Shown here: positions 36,098 to 44,354 of the stretch, piece after piece
How the letters are laid out: each line of letters opens with the position of its first letter
How positions within the stretch are numbered: position 1 is the stretch's first letter
Assembly (NCBI GenBank): GCA_947591245.1
Contig: CANQCY010000005.1
Span: 21,052-85,051, forward strand
DNA: 64,000 nucleotides
Direction of reading: 5' to 3'
DNA from: an uncultured Lachnospiraceae bacterium
Lineage (GTDB): Bacteria; Bacillota; Clostridia; Lachnospirales; Lachnospiraceae
Made by a program: the position numbers and the translations under genes
The notes under the pieces: model-generated
The model's input: only the letters and a program-made list of their open reading frames with translations
Told to the model about the DNA's origin: nothing
Database searches by the model: none

Positions 36098-36530
36098 GCG
36101 CTTCTTCCTCCCCGCTTTGCTCTGCACTGCGGTCCGCCATATCGCCATCCGAATGAGGCATAATATCGCCCGGATCCGGCGCGGCAGCATCTGACATTGA
36201 AGACATCATCATGGATACCATATCAAACATATCCTTCTGATCTTCAGGCATCCGGCTCTTCAGCATTTGAAGCAGCACATCCATGCCGCCCTCCTGCCCG
36301 GAGCCGTCTGCATCCCGCATCTGATTCATCTGGTTCATCATACTCATCAATGACATCATGCGTTTCATCATAAAAAAATTGAGAAACATATCGATTATTT
36401 TCTGTTCCCGATGATGGCAGAAGCTTCGGATCGCGCGAAGCAGCCCCTCTATATCGATTACGCTTCCCACAGGAATATCCAAATAAGGAAGCGCTGCTTT
36501 CACCGCCTGTATGCTCTTGTTGTCCAACAT
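35841..36530 (-). CDS. Met-rich small protein with a long out-of-frame tail
   Basis: The first ~130 residues (S-I-Q-A-V-K-A-A-L-P-Y-L-D-I-P-V, then a helical part packed with Met, e.g. M-M-K-R-M-M-S-L-M-S-M-M) look real. The remaining ~100 residues are acidic, Gly/Ser/Glu-rich and run over the nested gene at 35831-36097 in a different frame. They may be a read-through after loss of an earlier stop, or a disordered tail. I start at the ATG after GGAAGGG (36530); an in-frame ATG exists at 36551. Function unknown; together with its nested partner it precedes the xylanase gene. Confidence 0.6.
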   Translation of the reverse strand: MLDNKSIQAVKAALPYLDIPVGSVIDIEGLLRAIRSFCHHREQKIIDMFLNFFMMKRMMSLMSMMNQMNQMRDADGSGQEGGMDVLLQMLKSRMPEDQKDMFDMVSMMMSSMSDAAAPDPGDIMPHSDGDMADRSAEQSGEEEAHDGTGRDFQEYASGESSDYPGAGDESEREGHEEPGADYYGSNAEAEGSQPFVFPAGGFGPFRNLDKGHESGGETESGNDETDSEE

Positions 36531-36683
36531 CCGCCCTTCCAAATCGAACATTCGCTATGGCTCTCCCGCACTGCATTCTTTTTTAATATAAATATGCAAA
36601 AAGGGAAAAATAATGACACGCGGAGGACATGCCGTCCATACCGTCCGATACCGGCGGCAAAAAGCAAAGGCCCGGCATCAGCA

Positions 36684-37166
36684 TCATTGATATACAAGCC
36701 GTTCCTCTGTAATCCCCTCTAACACGCCGGACAAATATTTATCTGCCAGATATTTCGCCATTGGCAGGTTTAAGTCAAGATAATTCCCGCAGGCCTCCGG
36801 CGCCGCCCCCGGTATATCTCCCTCGTATTCCTTAATATAAGTAAACATCTCTTTCAAAAGAGGTACGATATCCGCCGATTCATAATCCCCGGCAACAATG
36901 AGGTAAAAGCCGGTGCGGCATCCCATCGGTCCGAAGTATATGATCCTGTTTCCCATCTGCGGATGATTTCTGAGAAAAGTCGCCCCCAGATGCTCAATCG
37001 CATGAATCTCCGCCGTATTCATAACCGGCTCAAAATTCGGCCGCGTCATGCGAAGATCAAAGGTCGTCACGACATCCGTACCCGTACTGTCCTTTCTGGA
37101 TACATACACGCCCGGCAACAGCGTCAAATGATTGACCGTAAAGCTCGCTATCGTTTCCATTTTCAC
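36684..37166 (-). CDS. luxS: S-ribosylhomocysteine lyase
   Basis: Splits S-ribosylhomocysteine into homocysteine and the AI-2 precursor DPD, serving methyl-cycle recycling and quorum signalling. 160 residues. Metal ligands His 55 and His 59 (H-A-I-E-H) and Cys 126 (A-C-G-N-Y) are present, with catalytic Glu 58 and Cys 83 (M-G-C-R-T-G). Located 37 bp after ilvE in the same direction. No mtnN/pfs gene is adjacent. Confidence 0.97.
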   Translation of the reverse strand: MKMETIASFTVNHLTLLPGVYVSRKDSTGTDVVTTFDLRMTRPNFEPVMNTAEIHAIEHLGATFLRNHPQMGNRIIYFGPMGCRTGFYLIVAGDYESADIVPLLKEMFTYIKEYEGDIPGAAPEACGNYLDLNLPMAKYLADKYLSGVLEGITEERLVYQ

Positions 37167-37202
37167 ACACCTCCTTCTCCATCAATATTCGCAATTCACC
37201 GA

Positions 37203-38228
37203 TTAATCAATAACCTGAATCCATCCTTCCGGAGCCTCTATTCTTCCCTCCTGCATTCCGGTCAGGGTATCATACAGCTTCTTTGTAACCTCTCCCATCT
37301 CGTCCATTCCGCTCGGGAAACAAATCTCCTTGCCATGGTCAACAATCTTGCCAACCGGCGATATCACGGCCGCCGTACCGCAAAGCCCACACTCTGCAAA
37401 ATCCTTTACTTCATCCAAAAACACTTCTCTCTCTTCCACTTCCATACCCAGATGATCCTTTGCAATCGCCATAATTGACCGCCTCGTGATCGATGGAAGG
37501 ATACTGTTTGATTTAGGAGTGACGAGCTTGCCGTCTTTCGTTACAAAGATAAAGTTTGCCCCGCCGGTCTCTTCCACTTTTGTCCTGGTTTTCGGGTCAA
37601 GATACATATTTTCAGCATATCCCTCGTTATGTGCGTCTACGATCGCATGAAGGCTCATCGCATAATTCAAGCCCGCCTTGACATGACCGGTACCATTCGG
37701 AGCCGCGCGGTCAAAGTCCGACACGCGTATCGTAATCGGTTTTGCGCCCCCCTTAAAGTACGGTCCAACCGGGGTGCAGAAAATGCGGAACTGGTACTCT
37801 GTCGCCGGCGCCACGCCGATGACCGGACCGATACCAAACAAAACAGGCCGTACATATAGGGTAGCGCCCGAGCCGTACGGCGGTACATACGCCTTATTCG
37901 CCCGAACGGTTTCAATCACAGCCTGCACAAATTTACCCTCCGGAAACGCCGGCATTTCAAGGCGTTTCGCAGTATTTGCCATTCTCTCGGCATTCATATC
38001 GGGGCGGAAACAGACGATGCGGCCGTCTACCGACGTGTACGCCTTCAATCCCTCGAAACATGTCTGTGCATATTGAATCACGCAGGCGCACTCGCTCATT
38101 GTGATATTGGGGTCATCTACCATCTGCCCCTCATCCCATTTTCCATCTTTGTAATTTGCTACAAACCTCTTATCCGTCTGACGATAAGAAAATCCAATGT
38201 TCGCCCAATCCAAATTTTTCTTTTCCAT
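37203..38228 (-). CDS. ilvE: Branched-chain amino acid aminotransferase
   Basis: Moves the amino group between glutamate and the keto acids of Leu, Ile and Val. 341 residues, class IV PLP fold, type II (eukaryote-like) branch. Recognisable parts are F-E-G-L-K-A-Y near 58, the PLP Lys in H-V-K-A-G-L-N-Y near 182, E-E-T-G-G-A-N-F near 217, and the closing G-T-A-A-V-I-S-P-V-G near 283. GGAGATAAGC precedes the ATG. No T-box leader was seen in the 141 bp upstream. Confidence 0.95.
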   Translation of the reverse strand: MEKKNLDWANIGFSYRQTDKRFVANYKDGKWDEGQMVDDPNITMSECACVIQYAQTCFEGLKAYTSVDGRIVCFRPDMNAERMANTAKRLEMPAFPEGKFVQAVIETVRANKAYVPPYGSGATLYVRPVLFGIGPVIGVAPATEYQFRIFCTPVGPYFKGGAKPITIRVSDFDRAAPNGTGHVKAGLNYAMSLHAIVDAHNEGYAENMYLDPKTRTKVEETGGANFIFVTKDGKLVTPKSNSILPSITRRSIMAIAKDHLGMEVEEREVFLDEVKDFAECGLCGTAAVISPVGKIVDHGKEICFPSGMDEMGEVTKKLYDTLTGMQEGRIEAPEGWIQVID

Positions 38229-38369
38229 ATGCTTATCTCCATTCTTACAGGCAGATTCTATTCTGCCCTTTCTTTACATGCTGTTTCTGCCTTCCAGTTT
38301 ACTCTCCCGTCTCTTTTTTGAGTCCGACAGATTTTTTCATCCGGGAAAGCAGGAAAAAAGTTTCTTACC

Positions 38370-40121
38370 CTATTCGTTTGCCTCTTCCGGTTCCCGCTGC
38401 GTTTCTTCTGTTGTCACCGTCGGAACCTCTTCCTTTTCCTCTGACCAGTCGTTCCGCTTAATTTCAACCCGTCTGACTTTTCCGCTGATCGTCTTCGGGA
38501 GCTCCTTAGCAAAATCAACTATTTTCGGCCATTTATAAGAAGCGATATTGTTCTTCAGATATTTCACAATATCGTTTTTCATATGCTCATCGCCCTCTTT
38601 ACCGTCAGCAAGAACAATCGTAGCTTTGATCGCCTGTCCTCGTATGCGGTCGGGTACGGAAGTAACTGCGCACTCAAGTACATAAGGGAGCTTCATAATC
38701 TCATTTTCAATCTCAAACGGGCCGACGCGGTATCCGGCGGATTTAATCACGTCATCCACGCGCCCCACATACCACAAATATCCGTCCTCGTCTGCAAATG
38801 CGGTATCGCCTGTATGATAATATCCGTCGTACCAAACGGAATCTGTTTTTTCCTGATCATTATGATATCCCCGGAACAGGCCGTCCGGTATGCCGTCCGC
38901 CGTCTTTACGACAATTTCGCCCTCTTCGCCCGGCTCTGCCAGAGTCCCGTCCGGCAGCATAACTGCAATTTCATAAAGCGGATTCGGTTTCCCCATAGAA
39001 CCCGGACGGGGCGTCATGCCTTTTATGTTGCCTATGAGCATGGTCGTCTCCGTTTGTCCGAATCCTTCCATGATATCAAAACCCGTCTTTTCCTTAAATT
39101 TATCAAACACTTTGGGATTGAGGGCTTCTCCCGCCGTTGTCACATTCTGAAGGGAGGACAGGTCATAATTTTCCAATTTTAAATGCACCATGACCCGATA
39201 CACCGTAGGCGGCGCGCAAAACGTCGTTATTTTATACTTTTCGATCTTTGTCAATATATCCTTGGCGTCAAACTCATCAAAATCATATATAAAAATCGGC
39301 GCCTCACAAAGCCACTGTCCATAAATCTTCCCCCACATCGCCTTTGCCCAGCCGGTATCGGAAATGGCAAAATGAACGCCATTCGGATCAACCTGATGCC
39401 AATATTTTGCCGTCACATAATGGCCCAATGGATATTTATAGCAGTGCATCGCGATCTTCGGATAGGACGTCGTCCCGGATGTAAAAAACATAAGCATCGG
39501 ATCCTCTCCGCCCGGCAGCTCGTGCGGCTTGGAAAAATTGGCGGAAAAGAAGCGGATATCTTTATTAAAACAGTGCCATGATTCCCTTGCCCCGCCAACC
39601 ATAATTTTCGTTTTTAATTTGGCATTGCCGCGCGCCGCCTTATCTACCTCGCGCGAAACGTCGCCGTCAGCCGTGCAGACAACGGCGTCCACCTCTCCCA
39701 CCTTAAAGCGGTATTCAAAATCTTTTTTCGTCAAAAGATCCGCCGCAGGAATCGCAATTGCGCCGATTTTGTGAAGGGCAAGCAGGGAAAACCAGAATTG
39801 GAAATGACGTTTCAGGATGAGCATAACCTTATCACCCTTGCTAATACCCAGGTAGCTAAAGTAATTGGCCGCCATATTGGAATATTTTGCCATATCGCGA
39901 AACGTGAACCGCCTCTCGCGTCCTGCCTTCGACACATACAGCATCGCCAATTTATCCGGACATTTTTTCGCCATCACGTCTATGACGTCGTAAGCAAAAT
40001 TAAAATTTTCATCATTCTTACAGTTAATTGATTTCAAAACGCCGTTTTCATCAAAATCAGTATCAAAATAACGATCTGCAATACCTACCAGCTCAAATAC
40101 CTTTTTATCTGCATTTCCCAT
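38370..40121 (-). CDS. Acyl-CoA synthetase (AMP-forming), AcsM-like
   Basis: Activates a carboxylic acid through an acyl-AMP to the CoA thioester. 583 residues of the ANL superfamily: P-loop T-S-G-T-T-S-Y-P-K near 220, the G-F-G-Q-T-E-T motif near 340, Y-H-T-G-D near 432, and the C-terminal catalytic Lys in T-I-S-G-K-V-R-R near 555. Overall it resembles medium-chain (butyryl-type) synthetases more than acetyl-CoA synthetase. The acidic last ~20 residues are extra. A promoter with a perfect-armed palindromic operator stands in front, so it is tightly regulated, perhaps by a fatty-acid or acyl-CoA-sensing repressor. It is transcribed alone or with ilvE. Confidence 0.88.
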   Translation of the reverse strand: MGNADKKVFELVGIADRYFDTDFDENGVLKSINCKNDENFNFAYDVIDVMAKKCPDKLAMLYVSKAGRERRFTFRDMAKYSNMAANYFSYLGISKGDKVMLILKRHFQFWFSLLALHKIGAIAIPAADLLTKKDFEYRFKVGEVDAVVCTADGDVSREVDKAARGNAKLKTKIMVGGARESWHCFNKDIRFFSANFSKPHELPGGEDPMLMFFTSGTTSYPKIAMHCYKYPLGHYVTAKYWHQVDPNGVHFAISDTGWAKAMWGKIYGQWLCEAPIFIYDFDEFDAKDILTKIEKYKITTFCAPPTVYRVMVHLKLENYDLSSLQNVTTAGEALNPKVFDKFKEKTGFDIMEGFGQTETTMLIGNIKGMTPRPGSMGKPNPLYEIAVMLPDGTLAEPGEEGEIVVKTADGIPDGLFRGYHNDQEKTDSVWYDGYYHTGDTAFADEDGYLWYVGRVDDVIKSAGYRVGPFEIENEIMKLPYVLECAVTSVPDRIRGQAIKATIVLADGKEGDEHMKNDIVKYLKNNIASYKWPKIVDFAKELPKTISGKVRRVEIKRNDWSEEKEEVPTVTTEETQREPEEANE

Positions 40122-40156
40122 AATATGAACTTCCCTTCATTGCAATCTGATTTTCC

Positions 40157-40181
40157 GCATGTAGTTTTCAAAACTACATGC
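40157..40181. promoter_or_regulatory. Palindromic operator before acyl-CoA synthetase
   Basis: Arms GCATGTAGTTTT and AAAACTACATGC are perfect reverse complements around a single central base. The site starts six bases after the -10 and no T-run follows, so it fits a repressor operator and not a terminator. The core TAGTTTT-N-AAAACTA recalls FabT/MarR-type fatty-acid sites, but the regulator is not in the window. Confidence 0.75.
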
Positions 40182-40187
40182 ACTTTT

Positions 40188-40216
40188 ATGATATAACACG
40201 CCGTTTCTTGTGTCAA
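40188..40216 (-). promoter_or_regulatory. Sigma-A promoter of the acyl-CoA synthetase
   Basis: On the minus strand TTGACA (40211-40216) and TATCAT (40188-40193) are spaced 17 bases. The palindrome at 40157-40181 lies right at the expected transcription start. Confidence 0.8.
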
Positions 40217-40377
40217 GATATATTTCACGAAAAATAGGCCGATCGCTTAATAATTTATATACCCGAAAGGACATAATACGGCATTCGGCGCCCCCTGAGT
40301 TTCATTCGCGCCCCATTGACCGCCATTCCCAAATATGATATTCTAAACAGGCAGATTGTTTGAAAGGCGGCATGATC

Positions 40378-40779
40378 ATGGAGATAAAACAAGCGGACAA
40401 ACGATTCCTTTTGTTTCTAATATTATTGGGAGCCGGACTCAGCATCGTTGCGTACATGCCCCGAATGGGCTCCGGCACGCATCTGGAAGTCCGGATAAAC
40501 GGCCGGGAAACCGCCTCTTACCCCCTTTCATCCGACCGCAGGCAGACGATCTCCTGCCCTGACGGGGGAGCCAATACCTTTGAAATCAAAAACGGCGCCG
40601 TCTACATGCGGGAAGCAGACTGCCACGACAAAATCTGCGTCGGCATGCACAGTATTTCAAAGCCGGGAGAAACCATCGTCTGCCTGCCGCACAAGCTTGT
40701 GCTTGCCATTGCCGCTTCCGATGAAAAGCGGGCGCCGGAACCGGATGCTGTCACCGGCTTCGCAAACAAACAAGAATAA
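40378..40779 (+). CDS. NusG domain II-containing membrane-anchored protein
   Basis: About 133 residues. One membrane helix near residues 10-28 is followed by an extracellular NusG-II-like domain (PF07009) with N-G-x-E-x-x-x-Y-P-L near 48 and the family's C-H-D-K-I-C pair near 84. AAAGGCGG precedes two possible ATGs (40372 and 40378). It is 18 bp upstream of the Gx/HepI gene, a pairing conserved in clostridia and often linked to isoprenoid or electron-transport (Rnf/ApbE-like) genes. Function unknown. Confidence 0.8.
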   Translation: MEIKQADKRFLLFLILLGAGLSIVAYMPRMGSGTHLEVRINGRETASYPLSSDRRQTISCPDGGANTFEIKNGAVYMREADCHDKICVGMHSISKPGETIVCLPHKLVLAIAASDEKRAPEPDAVTGFANKQE

Positions 40780-40797
40780 CAGGAAAGGGGAGGCTCT

Positions 40798-41319
40798 ATG
40801 AACCGCGTTAAACAACAGGCAGAATTTGCCGTTTATACCTCGCTGGCTTTTATCTTCGGTTACATCGAAAGCCTGATTCCACTGCCGCTTCCTTTCCCCG
40901 GCATGAAACTCGGTCTGGCGAATCTGGTCATTATGATCATTCTATATAGAAAAAACTTTGCATACGCATTCGGTGCCGCAATGCTGAGAAACATTCTAAA
41001 CGCCATTACTTTCGGCAGTTTGTTCAGTTTTTTTTACAGCCTTGCCGGAAGTACGGCAAGCCTTCTTATTATGGCGTTGATGCGCAGATGGGGAAACGGC
41101 AGATTGTCCATCTTGTCCGTCAGCGCTCTTGGCGGCATTTTCCATAATATGGGACAGCTGATCGTCGCCTCCTTTCTTGTCGGTCCGGCGCCGCTCCTCT
41201 GGTACGTGCCGATTTTATATTTTTCCGGCCTGTTGACCGGTGCGGCAATCGGAATAATCAGCGGGCAATGTCTGGCGCGGCTGCCAAAAGATATCGGCTC
41301 CGGCGCCGGGAATTTATAA
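40798..41319 (+). CDS. Gx transporter / heptaprenyl diphosphate synthase component I family
   Basis: 173 residues with about five membrane helices; belongs to PF07456. The G-M-K-L-G-L-A-N motif near 35-42, followed by a second helix pair, is its hallmark. The family was named for HepI, but the membrane topology and S-component-like motif suggest an uptake component for a small molecule. AGGAAAGGGGAGG stands before the ATG. Paired with the NusG-II protein. Confidence 0.88.
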   Translation: MNRVKQQAEFAVYTSLAFIFGYIESLIPLPLPFPGMKLGLANLVIMIILYRKNFAYAFGAAMLRNILNAITFGSLFSFFYSLAGSTASLLIMALMRRWGNGRLSILSVSALGGIFHNMGQLIVASFLVGPAPLLWYVPILYFSGLLTGAAIGIISGQCLARLPKDIGSGAGNL

Positions 41320-41370
41320 AATTTCTCTAAATTCTTTTATTTTTCTTTAATTTTTTTAACCAAAATTTTA

Positions 41371-41399
41371 TTGACTACTGTCGAAACTAGTGATAAAAT
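41371..41399 (+). promoter_or_regulatory. Sigma-A promoter for abrB-like gene
   Basis: TTGACT (41371-41376) and TAAAAT (41394-41399) with a 17-base spacer, about 87 bases before the ATG. The leader includes no recognised riboswitch. Confidence 0.7.
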
Positions 41400-41485
41400 G
41401 ATGCGGAAAGGGTAAAAAGAAACAATTATGGCATATACTACAGAAAGTGCTTTGTGTAAGAAACAGCGCGGAAATGAGGCTTATT

Positions 41486-41740
41486 ATGAAGAATACAGGG
41501 ATTGTCAGACAGTTAGATATGCTCGGCCGCATTACGATTCCGATTGAGCTCAGACGTTCGCTTGGCATCGGCGACAGAGAATCTTTAGAAATTTATACGG
41601 AAGATAATAAGATTGTATTGGCAAAGTATGAACCTTCGGATGTTTTTACGGGTTCGCAGGAAGATTTGATTGAATATCACGGAAAGCTGGTATCAAAAAA
41701 ATCCATCGAAGAATTATCAAAGCTAGCTGGTTTAATTTAA
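41486..41740 (+). CDS. AbrB/SpoVT-family transition-state regulator
   Basis: 84 residues. The N-terminal swapped-hairpin DNA-binding domain reads I-V-R-Q-L-D-M-L-G-R-I-T-I-P-I-E-L-R-R near 5-25, an AbrB signature. The C-terminal ~35 residues differ from Bacillus AbrB. GAGG stands before the ATG; the open frame begins 13 codons earlier without an RBS. It converges on rsmI, just as abrB neighbours yabC (rsmI) in Bacillus, which supports a global growth-phase role. It has its own promoter and a strong terminator. Confidence 0.92.
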   Translation: MKNTGIVRQLDMLGRITIPIELRRSLGIGDRESLEIYTEDNKIVLAKYEPSDVFTGSQEDLIEYHGKLVSKKSIEELSKLAGLI

Positions 41741-41759
41741 TCATATATCCCTTTAGTGT

Positions 41760-41796
41760 GGCAGGAGTTCCCCTATACTCCTGCCTTTCTTTTTTC
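41760..41796 (+). terminator. Terminator of abrB-like gene
   Basis: GGCAGGAGT (41760-41768) pairs with ACTCCTGCC (41777-41785), followed by TTTCTTTTTT. It lies between the convergent abrB-like and rsmI genes. Confidence 0.88.
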
Positions 41797-41824
41797 TCTC
41801 GCGCATGAAGCGCAGGCGGCGCGC

Positions 41825-42667
41825 TTACTCCCTGAACAGCTCCTTATACACCTGATTTTTACTGATTCCCCGTTCCTTAGCGACGACCTTCATAGCCTCT
41901 TTCCTATCCATCCCCCCGGCGATATGCATCTGCATATGTTCCTCCAACGTTACGCCCTCCCACTGCTTTTTCTGCATTTCCTCCAGTTTGTCCGCATCTG
42001 CACCCGCTATCACAAACACATACTCTCCCTTGGGCTGATGATCGGCATAGTAATCCAGCGCCTCCGCAAGCGTGCACTGCATCACCGATTCATGCTTTTT
42101 CGTCAGTTCATGGCAGACTGCGATCTTCCTCGCGCTCTCCACGACGCCCGCGACCAGCTGCAATGTCTTTACGAGCCGATGCGGGGCTTCATAAAATACC
42201 GTCGTATAAGCCGTCGTTTTCAGACGCTCCAATACGCGCTCCCTGTCCTTTTTGTCCCGGGGCAGAAACCCTTCAAAGGCAAAGCTTCCAACATGCAGCC
42301 CGGACAGCGTAAGCGCCGTAATAACTGCAGATGCGCCTGGCAGGGATGTCACGGGAACTCCCGCCTCGTAAGCGGCGAGGGCAAGTTCCGCACCCGGATC
42401 TGAAATCGCCGGCGTTCCCGCATCTGTCACAAGCGCAATATCCTTCCCATCCAAAAGCTCTCGAACAAGAACCGGCGTTTTCTGCATTTTGTTGTGTTCG
42501 TGATAGCTGACCAGCGGCTTCCTGATCTCAAAATGATTCAGCAGTTTGACCGTCTGCCGCGTATCCTCCGCCGCGATCATATCCACTTCCTTCAATATTC
42601 GCAGCGCCCGCAGCGTGATATCTTCCAAATTTCCAATCGGCGTAGCGCAAAGAAATAACGTACCCAT
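41825..42667 (-). CDS. rsmI: 16S rRNA (cytidine-1402-2'-O)-methyltransferase
   Basis: Methylates the ribose of C1402 in the decoding site. 280 residues of the tetrapyrrole-methylase fold: G-T-L-F-L-C-A-T-P-I-G-N-L at the start, A-E-D-T-R near 33, V-T-D-A-G-T-P-A-I-S-D-P-G near 80, and F-E-G-F-L-P near 120. The start follows GGAGGAAAGT; the frame extends five codons upstream. Last gene of the gmk-like to rsmI operon, 14 bp after the trmN6-like gene. Confidence 0.95.
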   Translation of the reverse strand: MGTLFLCATPIGNLEDITLRALRILKEVDMIAAEDTRQTVKLLNHFEIRKPLVSYHEHNKMQKTPVLVRELLDGKDIALVTDAGTPAISDPGAELALAAYEAGVPVTSLPGASAVITALTLSGLHVGSFAFEGFLPRDKKDRERVLERLKTTAYTTVFYEAPHRLVKTLQLVAGVVESARKIAVCHELTKKHESVMQCTLAEALDYYADHQPKGEYVFVIAGADADKLEEMQKKQWEGVTLEEHMQMHIAGGMDRKEAMKVVAKERGISKNQVYKELFRE

Positions 42668-42681
42668 ACTTTCCTCCAGCA

Positions 42682-43434
42682 TTAATATAATTCCCGCACC
42701 TCAGGCGTATATTCATTGGCCGCCTGATATACAATAAGCGGCTTTTCTACCGTTATATGCGGATTTCCCCCTCTTACGCCCTCAATCAATACCATATTGG
42801 GCTCCCTGTCCGCAAACGGATAAACCAGACGCATTCGCTTTGGTTCCAATTTATACCGGGTCATCGTATTCATAATCTCACTCAGGCGAAACGGACGGTG
42901 TACCATGAAAAAGCGCCCGCCCGGCTTCAGAAGCATGGCGCTCTCGCGCACAATGTCCTCAAGCGAACAAAGAAGCTCATGTCTGGCGACCGCCTTGTGT
43001 CCCGCCGGATTTGTCAAGCCGTGAGAATTTGTCATATAAGGCGGATTCGTCGTAACAACATCAAAGGAAGCCGCCTCAAAATATGAAGACGCTTCCTTGA
43101 TATCGCCTGTCGTTATATGTATCCGCTGTTCCAGACAATTATAGCGGACGCTGCGTCTAGCCATGTCCGCGATATCATCTTGAATTTCCAATCCTTCAAA
43201 ATATCCTCCCTCCGTCTTTGCCGACAGAAGAAGCGGAATTACTCCATTCCCGGTGCCAAGATCGACGACGCGGCTTCCCTTTGCCACTTTCGCAAAAGCA
43301 GTCAGCAGGACGGCGTCCATCCCAAAACAAAACCAATCCGGGTTTTGTATGATCATCATGCCGTCGCGCTGCAGGTCATCCAGACGCTCTCCCTCCCGCA
43401 AAAGACCGTCCTGCCCATAATCCCTGTATTCCAT
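42682..43434 (-). CDS. tRNA1(Val) (adenine-37-N6)-methyltransferase-like (TrmN6/YabB)
   Basis: 250 residues, class I SAM fold. The SAM-binding G-T-G-N-G motif is near 58, and the T-N-P-P-Y motif near 130 marks N6-adenine or amino-group methyltransferases. Position between ricT and rsmI equals yabB of Bacillus. Target by analogy is A37 of a tRNA. Its ATG overlaps the ricT stop by one base (TGATG), so translation is coupled. Confidence 0.88.
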   Translation of the reverse strand: MEYRDYGQDGLLREGERLDDLQRDGMMIIQNPDWFCFGMDAVLLTAFAKVAKGSRVVDLGTGNGVIPLLLSAKTEGGYFEGLEIQDDIADMARRSVRYNCLEQRIHITTGDIKEASSYFEAASFDVVTTNPPYMTNSHGLTNPAGHKAVARHELLCSLEDIVRESAMLLKPGGRFFMVHRPFRLSEIMNTMTRYKLEPKRMRLVYPFADREPNMVLIEGVRGGNPHITVEKPLIVYQAANEYTPEVRELY

Positions 43435-44342
43435 CAGATTTTTGACTTACCTTCCTTCTTCTCCATCGCTTCCAGCTCTTTCAATTCCTTATCCTCTTCG
43501 GAAGAGCGGTTGTCGCGGCGGCGCTCCCTTCGGAACTTCAACTCTGAAGCCGCATACTCCCTGACCTCTTTCTCGTCGTTGTCAAGATTTACGACCACCT
43601 TCACTTTCTGTTTCAGCACGCTCACGCTCTGCACCTCTCCGGAAAGACCGTCCGGCGTTTTCACCCTGCTTCCCACATTGGGAAGATGGCTGTTCAGCTC
43701 CTCGTACGCCTCCTCCTCGTTTTTAAGGCAGCACATCAGTCTGCCGCACATGCCGGATATTTTCGTGGGATTCAGGGAAAGATTCTGCTCCTTCGCCATC
43801 TTGATTGACACGGGCGCAAATTCTGACAAATACGTATGGCAGCAAAGCGCCCGCCCGCATATGCCAATGCCGCCCCGCAGCTTTGTCTCGTCGCGCACGC
43901 CGATCTGCCGCAGCTCGATCCTTGTGCGGAACACCGAGGCAAGATCTTTTACAAGCTCGCGAAAATCGATACGGCCGTCCGCTGTAAAATAAAATAAAAG
44001 TTTATTTTTATCAAAAGTATATTCCGCCGCGATCAGCTTCATCTCCAGACCGTGCTTGGCAATTTTTTCCAAGCAGATGCCGAACGCCTCGCTTTCTTTT
44101 TCGCGGTTCTGCCTCTCCTTTTCCTCATCCTCCTGCGTAGCAATCCGCACGATGCCTTTTAAGGGCGATACAATTTTTTCCTCCGGCATCTTGGTCGGAG
44201 GAAGCACCACCGTTCCATACTCTATGCCTTTCGCCGTCTCCACAATGACATGCGTTCCCCTGTTTACCGCTTTATTTTTGCCCGGATCGAAATAATAAAT
44301 TTTCCCCGCCTGACGAAACCGAACTCCTATGATCGTTTTCAC
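43434..44342 (-). CDS. ricT: PSP1-domain protein RicT (YaaT)
   Basis: 302 residues with the PSP1 C-terminal domain. The cysteine pattern C-G-R-A-L-C-C near 142 and C-G-R-L-M-C-C near 180 is the conserved set that binds iron-sulphur in Bacillus RicT. There it works with RicA and RicF in RNase Y control of mRNA and in phosphorelay entry to sporulation. No ricA/ricF lies nearby, as in Bacillus. Starts with GTG behind AGGAGG. A Lys/Glu-rich tail follows the domain. Confidence 0.93.
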   Translation of the reverse strand: MKTIIGVRFRQAGKIYYFDPGKNKAVNRGTHVIVETAKGIEYGTVVLPPTKMPEEKIVSPLKGIVRIATQEDEEKERQNREKESEAFGICLEKIAKHGLEMKLIAAEYTFDKNKLLFYFTADGRIDFRELVKDLASVFRTRIELRQIGVRDETKLRGGIGICGRALCCHTYLSEFAPVSIKMAKEQNLSLNPTKISGMCGRLMCCLKNEEEAYEELNSHLPNVGSRVKTPDGLSGEVQSVSVLKQKVKVVVNLDNDEKEVREYAASELKFRRERRRDNRSSEEDKELKELEAMEKKEGKSKI

Positions 44343-44354
44343 TTTATTTGCCTC

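Noticed and set aside
40157..40181. Palindrome as a transcription terminator
   Set aside because: A/T-rich centre, no T-run, and located directly after a promoter -10.
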